From contig RPFO01000027.1 of assembly GCA_009746045.1 (NCBI GenBank), positions 4,519,177 through 4,583,176 on the forward strand: 64,000 nucleotides of DNA. The letters are read 5' to 3'. The notes under the pieces were generated by a model. That model was given only the letters and a program-made list of their open reading frames with translations. It made no database searches and was not told where the DNA came from. Every line of letters starts with the position of its first letter. The stretch's first letter is position 1. The DNA comes from Mesostigma viride. Its lineage: Eukaryota; Streptophyta; Mesostigmatophyceae; Mesostigmatales; Mesostigmataceae. The translations under genes and the position numbers were made by a program. Positions 43,499 through 54,802 of the stretch are shown here, one piece after another.

Positions 43499-44150
43499 CG
43501 TCGCAGGCGTTGTCCAGTCCGCTGCCAAATTGCGAGATGGCGAGAAGAGCGATCTCCTCGACCGAATTCTCCTGGGATGCTTGCCCTTGGCGGACGACGC
43601 CGTCAGGATTTACCTCGCTGTTCGAGATAGGAAGACGGCTGTGCTGCAGGTGGACAGAGAGGAAGCCAACCAGGTGTACAAACGTCTCAGGCTCTTGCTG
43701 CATCCAGACAAATGCCGAATTCAAGAAGCCACCAATGCCTTCCAGCGGCTCACCTCCTCGTGGGAACGCGTCGAGGCTGCGTAAGGGGAGTACCATTTTC
43801 GCGTGGTGTCGGGCGGGAGGCAGCAAACCCAGGAGGATGGGGACTGGGACGACTTGTGGGCCCGTGCGTTCAATGCCGGCATGCGTTCTCAACGGTCCTG
43901 CGAGGTGGAGGCCTGCCGTTTCGCCGACTACATGATTTGCCGCTGTGTCGTGGCCGTCGGTGATCTTCCCACGAACCACGACTTCGCCATCGCGGACCTG
44001 CAGGCGGTGTTTTCGTCTGTCGATTCCTGGGGGCGTCAGAAGACGGCGGCCCTCGTCTCCGCGATTTCCGACAAGCTGTTCAGAGTGCGCGGCCCTGCCC
44101 CCCCTTTGATGAGGGACTGGGCTTATAACCTGGTGCTGGACACCATAGTT
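43441..44150 (+). pseudogene. Gene D inverted copy (D'), fused to E intron
   Basis: At 43,499 the reversed E intron joins gene D at codon 4, giving a new start MEQDGQARPFSRNTQQATKN before VAGVVQSAAKLRDGEKS. The J domain with HPDK is kept. A TAA at about 43,782 replaces GAA of copy D (VEAA*GEYHF). Beyond it the frame is open through YMICRCVVAVGDLPTN.. to 44,144, where homology to copy D ends and the tail is missing. Dead as a full protein, but useful to repair the reading of copy D. Confidence 0.6.
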
Positions 44151-44910
44151 ATATAACCTGGTGGTGGAGATTACAGGACTTCTGTTGGGTCCGGGGGGTC
44201 CGGGGGGTCCAGGGGGTCCGGGGGGTCTAGGGGGTCCAGGGGGACTGGGGGCTGCAGAGGCTCTGGGGGGGTAGCTCACGTAGTTGCTAGTCCAACCCCC
44301 TTTCAGGGTCCCAGAAGCACCTGACAGTGTCCCAAAATAATATTTATTAACACTTGGGCAGCATTTCTCACCACCTTAGGTACACCAGCCAGAAACCCGG
44401 CTCAGCCCCTGAGAATACCCCCACCCTGGTTATTTCCAGGGGGTGGGGATATATATAAATAAACTGAATAAATTAATTACCGCCTGTAAACCCGGCAGAG
44501 TGCCACGTGTCTCTATCTGATTGGCTGGTTTATAGGCCCAATATAACCAGGGCAGAAATAGGCTCCACTCTGGTAATCCTAACGTAAAAAAGCCCCCATC
44601 ACCTCGGTGGTGAAAGGGGCTGTCAGGGTTTGACACCCGGCTGGTTATTGTTCTTCAGACTTTGACAGGGTATTTTGCCAGGGAAAAATAATATCTAAAG
44701 CTACTATAAGTATCTTTGAGAATATCAAGGATCCTCGCGACACCACCAGGGGTAGGATAATATATTTACCCCCCTGGTCCCAAGCCCGCTGGGTCCCTCC
44801 CAAAGATGGCCATCGAGAATCACAAGGTGCTTTTTAATAAACAGTATCACTCTTGCCAAACAAACATTAAATAACAGACAACGATCGGCTGGCTGACAAC
44901 CAGTATCTCC
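44151..44910. other. Spacer with G-rich minisatellite
   Basis: About eight copies of a 9-10 bp unit GGGGGTCCG/A at 44,187-44,262. Beyond it, AT-rich DNA with GGATATATATAAATAAAC (44,448) and several tracts like AGGGGGTGGGGA. No supported gene. Confidence 0.5.
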
Positions 44911-44913
44911 TCA

Positions 44914-45586
44914 TGGATGCCAAGGGGGGCTGACAAAGGCCACCCTCTTGGCCCTCTTCCTGCCGAGCGCTTGTTTCCAAGCGACCGACACGCCCCAGTT
45001 ACCCCACGAGGCGCACCCCCACGAGTCAGCTCCGGTGATCGGTGGCGTTGCCTCCCCCCAACGGGTGGGTGCCACCTTCTTCTCCTCCTCCTTGTCCCAA
45101 TACGCCTTCCGGGACTTGTCCCATACCGCGACGGTCGGCATCGAGTACCAGCACACTAGCTTTAGTATTTCTCCGGTATGAGATTGCCGTACCGTGTGAC
45201 GGAGCCGACCCCTAGGTTCATCCTCATGTGGCGGTAGTGGTCGGTGCGGCCGATGTCCAAATCGGCCCACGGGTGGCACGCCGCCCAGTAGTAGGCGGCA
45301 ATCCTACGCAGCTCGATGACGAGCGAGGTGATCCTCTGCACCTTCTCCGCGTGCTCCCTGTCGTCCGCAGTTTTCTTGAGGACCACCTCCACGCACTTGT
45401 ATACCTTGTGCAGAGACTCGCGTATGACCCGCACCTGGTGTCCCCGAATGCGTTCCGCTCGCAGGTTCCCTCCAAACACTTGATGCCTGGGTCCGGAAGA
45501 CAGCACGCTGGGTAGTCGTGGGGATCCCACAGACTGCAATCACATCCATGGAGCATGTGTATTATAATTACTGTCATGATCAGCAC
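44914..45586 (-). pseudogene. Gene I: Cys-rich hypothetical protein (frameshifted)
   Basis: Minus strand. CDCSLWDPHDYPACCLPDPG and KCLEGTCERNAFGDTRC lie in one frame. VRVIRESLHKVYKCVEVVLK and ITSLVIELRRIAAYYWAACH, a helical part, lie in the next. WYSMPTVAVWDKSRKAYWDK and TGADSWGCASWGNWGVSVAW, Trp-rich, lie in a third, stopping at 44,914. The parts make sense as one protein of about 215 residues, but no family is recognised and no second copy exists in the window to confirm it. Confidence 0.35.
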
Positions 45587-45999
45587 CTGAGTTATAATGT
45601 GTGTTATAATGTCATGATCACATATACAGACGCATACAACAATCTGACAATCCCATCCAAGGAGTATTCAGACAATCCCATCCAGCGCCGACACACAGCA
45701 TTTAACGGATGTGAGGTTTAAAAAATTACCTGCATGCCTTGAAGGCCACCAAGAGCTCCAGCAAAGAGAGATGGTCCTATGCCCAGGTGGAAAAAATCCA
45801 GACATTGCTGATGGCCAGGTCCATGAAGGTCTGGACCATGACCCTGGCCCACCCACCCCTCGTGGACTGGAAGATCTTTAGAGGGTCATAGCTACCCATT
45901 TTATCCCAGCTAACCATTTATCGTCCGCCGGGCTTCTACAATGTTAATATTTCTCTGCCGCGTTCACGGCGCCGTTGCGGCGAATCTGGCAAAGACTAC

Positions 46000-46199
46000 G
46001 TTTCACAAGGGTGACCCCATTCCCCTCCCGCTGGTCCTCGGGTCCCGTCGGCCCTGGCCCGCCCCGACACGTGCCAAGAGTGCCGACACGCCCGAGCCGC
46101 GCCGAGCAAAACCGACACGTGCCGAGGGGACACGGGCCGAGCGAGGGCCGACAGGACCCGAGGACCAGCGGGAGGGGAATGGGGTCACCCTTGTGAAAC
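46000..46199. repeat. 200-bp MITE-like inverted-repeat element
   Basis: Arms of about 55 bp (GTTTCACAAGGGTGACCCCA.., ..GGGTCACCCTTGTGAAAC) are nearly perfect inverted copies, around a 90-bp GC-rich centre with CGACACGTGCC repeats. No coding. Lies inside the LRR gene intron. No clear target duplication could be read. Confidence 0.7.
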
Positions 46200-46619
46200 A
46201 TAGTGGGGCGCCTAAACGGCGGGACACGCGAATTGGCTGCTAGTGCGAACGAGTACCGCCAGTGTACCGCCGGTACTGCCCTAACACTGCATGGCTTATT
46301 CTATCTGCCGCCGGTCCTTCCAAAACCTTGCCGCATTGGCCGCGTGAGTCCCATTGCATGCATGCCAGCTCCCATTGTCAGACTCCAGAATGGTCTAAAA
46401 TGGCGTGCACGCGGCTGAAATTTCAACACATGCTGAAATGCCATGCAGTAATGTAGGGATGAGTTGACATTTCGACTGCATTGTTTTGACTGTCACAGGA
46501 GCATTCATAAACTTGGTAAAAGTGGCAAAATGTCATTGTCAGCTTTGCGCAGGTACACGGCAAAAATCGTGTTTCTTTCTTGGTTATGGGTTGCCTTCTT
46601 TCTTGGTTAGGTTGGGAAT

Positions 46620-46792
46620 GGTATTGCAGCAACCCTTTTAGCATTTCGCCGGCATTGTCTTTGGGTTCTTCCAGTTTGTTAGCGCTTTGCCGGCAATGGC
46701 GAATATTGTTGCAACCCTTTTACTATTTCGCCGGCATTGTCTTGGGATGCTTCCAGTTTGTTAGCGCTTTGCTGGCAGGGGGTTGCCTTGCG
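46620..46792 (+). repeat. Two-copy tandem repeat in LRR intron
   Basis: GCAACCCTTTTAGCATTTCG to GTTAGCGCTTTGCCGG (about 85 bp) is repeated once, with small changes, starting near 46,628 and 46,715. Confidence 0.6.
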
Positions 46793-47468
46793 AAGCCGTA
46801 GTTGGACTTGAAGCTCAGCAAGGTCCAACAAATAAGAAAATAGATTCCCAGCATTCCAAGCCATGAAAGCCTAGCTTTATGCTACGCCAATTGAAGCATC
46901 CTGCATCCTAGACTTGCTCGTGTTCTCTGCTAGCAGCATCGATTTGAGACATCCTGATGCACCATGTTTTATTGTTGACTTTGGTGTATAACAATTTACT
47001 GGCCAGGTGCCTGCGTATGGTAATTTTCTTGTGCCAGAAACAGTCCACCCCAGAATGATAGTGCTCAGAATGTTGGTGATTACAACTGGCGCGGCGCTCC
47101 CGGAATTTTGGGGTAAGTTACGTCATGTCCCATGCTTGTTGCAAAGTAGTATCCCGTGAATAGTATCCCGGAACCCGTGGTATAACCGAGATAAACTTCC
47201 AAGGAACTTCTGGGTTACGCCACAGTTGGCCCGAATCTAGGTCCAATACAAAGTTGCCGACTTTTAGCCTGTACGTGTAACTCAGAACCAGGATGAAGTA
47301 GGCTCGGTTTCACAGATTCTGCTGGAGGTCATCTTCCGCGGCATGATGCTCACCCCTGGCATCACATCTTTTGGTTGCTGCGTTTCGCATGTCCGTCTCA
47401 CCTGCACAATGATATGGTCTGCATGCATGGTGGTGTTGTCTTGTCAACTGCTACCTTTCCCGCAACAG

Positions 47469-50200
47469 TAACCTGTCCAACAACTCCATCAGCGGCACCA
47501 TCCCCGGCAACTGGCTCCTCCGCCAGATGGAGACCCTGTATGTTCATACGCTCCTATATTTTGCAAAACATCTGCGCACAATGCTGCCAAAACTTGTTGC
47601 TTGAGACACGGTCATGCGCACATATATCTGGCAGCAGCAGCAGCAGCAAGTAGTTCATCATTCCCGACCAGGGAATCATGGCGATTGCGCACGCTGCGAC
47701 CACCAAGTGCTCCTCATAATATGTGCCTATCCGTGGTCGTCAGTAATCGTCACGTCCCTTTGTTCGCAAGCCACGAAGCATCTATGTCATTGGAGCGCTT
47801 CATAGCTTCTCCGATGGACACTGCTAGGCCTCGCTCATGTCACCTGGAGCCCATGCTGGACTATACGGCCACCTTTCCTATCCGTGTTCTTGTTGAAAAG
47901 CACAAGTTCTCCCCAAAGGCCACCGGTTGCTGCGTGTGGCAGCATCCTTGGTGGCAGCATGCTCGTTTGCACGAATGGGCAAACTCCGTGTACCACGCCG
48001 GCTGGCTCGCGGGCATGCACTTGCTCTGTCCACCCAATTGGTTTTGCCTATTGGATGAGGACGTGCCGTGATGTATTTGCCATGTGGAGCCCTGCATGGT
48101 GGTCAAGGCCACAAATGACCAGTGATAATGGTAAGGGTTAATTGCACTGGTCCAGCAGCACACTCCACTCTATTGGTTGCACACTTTCATCGCGACCTAC
48201 AAGTATCCCCCTCGCCCTAATCTGTCGTGGCACCCTTGCTTCTTGTCAGTAAAGAGCCGGCAGACCTTGCATCATGCCCCTTGGCCTTGCTTTGCTGTCG
48301 CACTCGCCCTGGTCACAAAATCTCACCCCCATGCTTCTCACCCCCATGCTTAACTGCTCTCACCGGTTGCTTGTCTCCTGCGCAAGGCATTGATTGTGCG
48401 CTTCTTACGGACACCTGTCTGCTTACGTCTTTTTCTGGCCGGTTGCTTGCTTATGTCAACTTGCATCTGCAGGCAACTTGATTACAACGTTATAAGCGGT
48501 ACGCATTCTCACACATACAATGGCACTCACAGTTCAGCGAATACCAGTCTGGAGTGAAAGCAAGCATTGCTACACACTAGGTGATAGGGAGTGGTGCCCT
48601 GTTCACTAGAGATATACTCTAGTATACATACTTCAAATAGTATAGTAGACATACACTACCGGAAGTCACTCTGATTAGTGATCCCTTGTCCACGAATAAA
48701 TTTGGCGTTCCCCAACCCATCTTGCCCCACCCCGCCCCACCCTACCCCACCCTATCTTATCCCTCGCTTAAGCGCTCCCCCAAGACTTCCTTTCTTGCCA
48801 GGCCCTCTAGTAGCTCCTCTTTCTCTCCGCATGCTTTGAGGGACTTACGCATGTGAATGATTCACCGCCCAGCAATGCGGAATGATTCTGCGCCTTGTAC
48901 TGGGTAATTGGAACGCTAGTTTCCTTAAGATCAAGGCATGCAGGGTAACATGGATGTGAACCGCCAGGACGGTGGAACTACTATTGACAGACGTGATGCA
49001 TCAAGTTAACTTTTTGTCCATGGCGTGGCTAAAGCGGATTTCTTTGCAAATAGTTCAGTATAGTGGTACGAGAGAGTCTACCACAGGCGGCTGGGACAGC
49101 CGCCGGCTGTAAGTCCCGCCGGCCGCGCAGATGGTAGGCGTCAGACAATGAAGTCATAAAATAAATATGGGAAATTGTGGGCCGGCTACCCTTGGTCAGG
49201 CTGCGCGCCACTAGTCCTTAGGCGCTAGTACGGAATGTATGACATTGCTGGAAATCCGGCATCCCATGCTAGTGACGTGTCGGTTGCCATTTGTCAGTGG
49301 CCATATTTTGTGACGAAAGCACGTTGCGTGGCAAGCCGTAGTGGGCTTCGGAGCTTGGAGTAGGAATAGATCAAGTTAGTGTGAATCGGAGGGAGTTTGA
49401 GACACAAGGCTTACATTTACGGAAAAAGAATGGCGGTTGTTTACGTCTGTTCTGCTTGGCCATAGGGGAATGTGACCAAACGGAGTTTGTCGTCTCGCCA
49501 AACGCGGTTTCTTTCACCAGCCCGCCCACCCCTGTTTTCTCTGTTGCTTGGAGGCATGCACTATGTATGCGCTGCATTGTTTTCTTATTCGGTTCCACCT
49601 TGCCATGCATTCATGATGGCCTAGTGTACTCATTGTTTCAATAAAGACTGGTGATTCTTGGGAGTGAATGGGTGTGATAGGACATTACTAATGCCTGAGC
49701 ATAATTCACAATGACATTGTTAGGACATTTGCTTCGGCACCAGGCGCATGCACGTGTTGCAAGCTCAAGGTTCCTGCGAGCTTCCTGCTATTTACCGTGG
49801 CTGACAGTGCAACCGTAATGGAGGATGTTGATATGCATGTGCTCGCCCTGTGTGCCCTCATATGTACCCACCCCACCTGCACACCCCGCGCCCCACACTA
49901 CACCCACCCCGACCCCACCCCACCCCCACCCCTGCCCCACTGTACCTACACCCAACCCCGGACCCACCACTGGAACAGGCACCATCCCTCCCTCAGTCCT
50001 TGAATGGGCCGCCCTGCAGGTGCTCTCGCTCACCGACAACCGGCTCTCTGGCACAATCCCCGGAGAGCTGGCTCGACTGAACAACCTGGATCTACTCGCT
50101 GTGGCAGGCAACCCAATCAGCGGGTGCCTTCCGTTACTAAACAACGTCGAGTTTGATGTGCAAAACACGAATCTTAACACCGACTGTGCACACAGCATAG
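47469..50200 (+). CDS. Mosaic gene: LRR exons 3-5
   Basis: Exons 47,469-47,537 (69 nt, NLSNNSISGTIPGNWLLRQM), 48,473-48,498 (26 nt, QLDYNVIS) and 49,979-50,200 (222 nt, TIPPSVLEWAALQVLSLTDN.., RLSGTIPGELARLNNLDLLA, NPISGCLP). Spliced, they give continuous LxxLxLxxNxLSGxIP repeats. The first exon needs two bases (AT) from upstream, exactly what the LRR exon ending at 35,425 supplies. The last part (VQNTNLNTDCAHSI) leaves the repeat consensus, like the end of an LRR solenoid. Outgoing phase is 1. Confidence 0.6.
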
Positions 50201-51297
50201 GTGCGTTCATAAACCTGTCCTTTATTTACCCCATTTTCAGAGTCGTTTTTGCAACCTCTTCTCATGCCTACGTGTTTTCAAAACATTAGCTTTGATCCCG
50301 AAGCATGTCATCTTTGGGGGCTTGTGGAACCATCTTTCTTTTTCACCCTGTGTTTGCTTTTGCTCTTTCTGCCTTTCCCTCTGGCAATTAATTCTTTTCT
50401 CCCCGATTCTTTTCTCCCCGATCATCCCCCTTCCCTCCCTCCTTTCCCCGTAGCCCTGCCCTTCTCCTCCTCCCCCTACCCCTCCTACTACCGTCTTTCC
50501 TATCCCCCCCCCCCCCCCCGCATTCCCCTGTGGATCCTTATTGCTGGCCCCCCAGCGCTGTGCTCACCACCTCCCCTTACCTCTGTTGTCTAGTCCTTGC
50601 TCGATTGAGGCCATGGCCTTACATACACGGCCCCCTTAATCCTGTTCGTGACCATCCTGCAAGGTCATGAGCACAAACTTGCTGTGTTTGCAGTTGCTCG
50701 TATCAGTAATCATTCGCAAGCCTCAATACATGCATGTAAAGTTCATCCCTATAATTTCTTACATCCCACTTGATCACTCCTTATGTTGGTTAATGGCATG
50801 CAATACCACTTGTGGCCTTTCCTCTTGATTTTGGGGGGCTCATGTATGCCCTCTGCTGTTTCGAGAATGCCGCTTCTTTTGCATGCCACTTTGGTTTATC
50901 CCCTTCTGTTGCTAGCTGTTGTTGTACTAGTATCATTTCTAGCATGTGAACGTCATTGAAAGTGATGGAGTATGCTTGATAATTCCATAGTAGTCGTTGT
51001 GCTTAATGCTGCGACTTCCACGTCATACCCAGTCGCACGCAATATTCCCCGCGCAATATCCCGCATAACCTCATTCGCTCATAGCAGCCAATGTATTTAC
51101 CCTCCAAATAATTTCTGTTAGCTCCCCAACCCCAAAAACTTATGTTGACTATGCATGTCCCCCCGTAATTACCTACTTTTCAGATATGACAGCCCAGTAG
51201 ATTTATAGTAATTTTCAAGCACAGTTGCACATGCAACATCTGTTCTCGGATCTCTCTGCCCCAAGGAGGAACCTAACCCCCACCCCAACGCGCGCAG
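50201..51297. other. Intron-like non-coding stretch
   Basis: Pyrimidine-rich, with a 14-base C run at about 50,506-50,519. No supported exon or gene. By context it is the intron after LRR exon 5. Confidence 0.4.
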
Positions 51298-51449
51298 CAA
51301 GATTATGTTTTAAGTCTTACGACCGCAAAGTCCAAGCCACCTGTGCACAAGTGGCTTCGGCCTGGCAGTGGGGACAATTTAACATTAACCTGGCCGCATA
51401 TGGGGGAATCAGGCACTCGTATTATTTTGCTGTCGTGTACCCGAAATAG
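51298..51449 (+). CDS. Possible terminal exon of the mosaic gene
   Basis: After CAACGCGCGCAG, with an incoming G, the text is ARLCFKSYDRKVQATCAQVA and AWQWGQFNINLAAYGGIRHS, ending YYFAVVYPK and TAG at 51,447. The incoming phase fits the phase-1 exit of LRR exon 5. No known domain; there is no transmembrane segment or kinase. It is a candidate only. Confidence 0.3.
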
Positions 51450-51681
51450 GAGTCGAAATTCCCAATGTTCTGAGTTACCTCAGGTACTTGCAGCATGATG
51501 GTTGCTTCATGATGAGTGATGACTTCGTAGCCACTCCGCAACCCACTTGACTAATAGAAATCGTGCGCGAACTATGTCGGGATTCTCCTGCCGTTCTTAC
51601 CTCAGCTACTATTCCTAGATGCAGGACTCATGCTAACATCAACTTGGCGTTAACACTTTGCACATGTCTTTGCACTCGCAG

Positions 51682-51820
51682 ATGCCTTGGCGCTGCTGGC
51701 TTTCAAGGCGGGCATTGCCTCCACCTCAGAGTTTCACAACCTCGACAATTGGGTGAATGGCATTAACCCGTGCGAGTGGGCGGCCGTGCTTTGCAACAAT
51801 TTTGGCCGAGTTACTGGGCT
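51682..51820 (+). CDS. Second LRR cap exon
   Basis: 139 nt, the same length and phases as the exon at 34,855. It encodes ALLAFKAGIASTSEFHNLDN and CEWAAVLCNNFGRVTGL. Either a second LRR gene begins here or the mosaic gene has a second LRR module. No following LRR exon is found before the DIRS repeat at 52.95 kb, so it may be cut off. Confidence 0.55.
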
Positions 51821-52949
51821 GTACGTTGCACACTTGGCACCGCACTTCTGTACGGTCGCACTGTTTAATCCACCCTAAGTTGACACTGATACACTGGGCC
51901 CAGTCTGTTGTATTGATGGGTGCACTGTTTCTGATGGATTGCACATGATGATTGCTTGGCTGACCGACCCGACAGCCTTGCCCTCACTGCCACCCTTTGT
52001 GATAGACCTTTGCTGCAAAAAGGGGAGGGAATAAATCGCCCACTAAATTTTCAAAAGAGAATTCAGAAGCACATGACGCGGTCACGTGAACCTTCAACCC
52101 CTACACACGACGAGAAGGAGAGAGGGTGCCCTAGCTTCTTTATTCGCTGCCTCAAGTGGGCAGGCCACACAGGATTCTCTCTGCATCACGGTGCAGGCCC
52201 AACTGTGGGTGCAAGACAAAAGGCAGTAGCATGCAGTAAAGCTGCCCCATCGTGCAGGCTCCACAGATAGGCTTGGAATGTTTTTAGAGGCGCCCACCAA
52301 ATGGACAAAAGCCACGTAAGAATACTACCGGATCATTGAGCTGCCAATAATGCTAGCATTGGATTGAAGCAATCAGTGGAGCCCTGCCGCGAAGTAGCAG
52401 TTACATTGGCTTTACATTTTCTCAATCCGCGGGTGGAAGCTGTAAGCCTCCGCATAGGGTCAGCGAGAGAGGGAAAAAAACAATTGCGAAACGATGCCTG
52501 CCTTGCTCATAATCAGCACGCCCGCAAGCTGACATCATCCTAAATTTGACACCAGCATGCGTCAAGCCGCGCGTGCACAATGTAGTGCCACCAAATGTAG
52601 CGCATACGAACTTCTACCAGGGAGCAACACGGCGAGACTCCGCCAGTCTAGTGCACTAAACGTACAGGTCCCAAAACTGACAATTGTAAATGATTCCGTC
52701 TCGCCTACCGATTCTTGTCACAGCAATGAATGGGCGGTTAAAAGTTATACGTTACAATATACTAAAAATATTTCAAAGATTTGTCAATTCACCAACCTGC
52801 GGATCCTTCACACGGTGTCCGGGTCTCTAGCGATTAAGCCGGTGCACTTTTTACTAAAACACCTACATATCTTCTGTGAAAGCCAAATCATAGGCAGTAG
52901 ATCCTCGAAGGTGGTGGATCCTTGATTAATGACCCTTAAAGACATCCGG
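51821..52949. other. Non-coding stretch
   Basis: No supported gene, exon or repeat. Slightly AT-rich from 52,500 on. Confidence 0.4.
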
Positions 52950-53398
52950 GTCTAAAAGGCATGGTTCTTGGAACATAATTTCTATCCATGAGATCATGGG
53001 AAGGACATGACAAACCTTTTGAGGCCGGTGCTACCTGCAGTGGATCTGCGGTGGCCAAGATTTGGCCACTTTTTCCTTGTCAGTTCTAGAGCTACATCGC
53101 GATGAAATCTTGCCACTCTCTAGGCTTCTTTTATTAACGGCATAATGATTACATGAACCTAGATCTGAGACTTTTTTCCCATGCAATGTGACCTAAGAGC
53201 CCCGGCAACCTACGTGAGACGCTAGCAACAGAACGCCGATTTGTGTTATTGTTCAGGCGCAAAAGCTGTGTGGCAAAAAAAATGCCGTCCAGGGCAAGAC
53301 CGCGTAGCACGCAAAAACCCCACCTAGGCCTCTTTTCTTTTCACAAGGGCGGCGACAGCAAGCCAGGGGAGGTGAACCTCAAGTTTGATGAACCTTCA
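52950..53398 (+). repeat. DIRS-type terminal/leader repeat, truncated copy
   Basis: Same landmarks as 398-990 but somewhat more diverged. It ends at about 53,398, after GATGAACCTTCAGC, directly against the last codons kept of a family A gene, so the junction truncates both. Confidence 0.6.
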
Positions 53399-54255
53399 GC
53401 GTTCGCAGGGAGGGGCTTCTCCCCAGGAGTGGCAGGTGCAGGCTTCTCCTCCTCACTGGCGGGTGCAGGCTTGCCCCCCTCACTGGCGGGTGAAGGCTTC
53501 TCCCCAGCACTGGGTGCAGGCTTGTCCCCAGATGCCTGACCAGCTGCAGTCTTCGCCTGGGAAGGGACGGGGGTCTTCTTGATGGCGAACCCCCTGTCTG
53601 CCGGGCTCGGCGTGATTTTTGTGAGCTTGACGCGTCGTCCGACCGGTGGCGACTTCCTGGCCCTCTTGGAGGAGGGAGTGGCTTCCTCCTTCTTTACAAC
53701 TACCTCCCACTGCATCGGCGGGGGGTCGTTGGTCCCAGTAACATCGACCTCCTGGGCCGCGAGGGTTTCCTCGTGCTGCATGCGTTCTGCCCACGCATCT
53801 CTCGCCATCTTGGCTGTGACGCGATTACCTGGAGCCACGTTCGCCGACCCCCTAAAGTTCTTGAGAAAGTCACGCATCCTTGCGTCGTACTGGCTGTCAA
53901 TCTTTGACAATGGCAACCATGCCATGGTGAGGTCAGAAAACCTCGTCCTCACGTGCATTACCCCGCCTTCCAGCTTAACGCTGTCAAATTTGTACACCTT
54001 TCCGTCGTCGTTGTATGCTGGCTCCTCCTCCTCCTCGTCTTCCTCATCTGATGACGAGGAGGAGGAGACAATGTCGGCATTTGCCGGCCCCCCCTGGGTG
54101 GCCTTGCCCCTCGAGTTTCTCTTTGAAATGTCGTCGACTACCTCCTGGAGCATGTCTCCTATCGCGTGAAATAAAGCGGCGATTGGCAGCCGCTTCGCCT
54201 GCCTAACGTTGTCTTTCATTATGTCGTTATCCTTCATACCTGGGCTAGCGTTCAT
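53399..54255 (-). pseudogene. Family A protein, copy A4 (C-terminus cut)
   Basis: Open from ATG 54,255 through the conserved block, basic segment and GGKPAPASEE-type repeats to PLPANAE, where the DIRS repeat takes over. The last 40 residues (the UBA-like end) are missing. Otherwise it is nearly identical to copy A5 in the other palindrome arm, with one Lys/Glu codon fewer in KKEEATPS. Confidence 0.65.
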
Positions 54256-54802
54256 TGTATCACTTCCCTTCGCGTTGTTTGATTAATTAATTCATTTCAC
54301 GCATGCACGCCGCCTTTGATTCATTTTGTATATGTTTACCACCCCCAAAATTCGATAATTTGCCAGGTGGGCCGCCAGCCACCCCCCTTACAATTCGTTC
54401 CAAGTCCAGAATGTACATTATATACGATTCTGATCCGTGATACTGCATTCGTACGGTGCAAGTACCATATTCTGGCGTCGTACGGTGCAGTATAGGCGCG
54501 GCTCCGAATTCGGTGGTCCCGGACTTGAGAAAATTGCCTAAGTCCCAAACACTAAGGCGTATGGGCCTGCTACCTAAGTGCACAGGCCAAATTACTTGTC
54601 CAAATTGTAATTAAATTATATATCCATGCAAGGCTTGATAAGCACATTGTTCGTGAATGTTTGCATGCAAGAAACTTTTATTATTTCAATAAAATCATGA
54701 GTAAATATATGAAAATGCACAAGGTCCCACGGGACTCCCCCTATACTAACTACCATGCGTGCTAGTGTACATCACAAATGTCAAAGTCCTAGGGACTTGT
54801 CT

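Noticed and set aside
47640-47660. CAG repeat as a coding poly-Gln tract
   Set aside because: It is short, in an intron between LRR exons, and no supported frame uses it.
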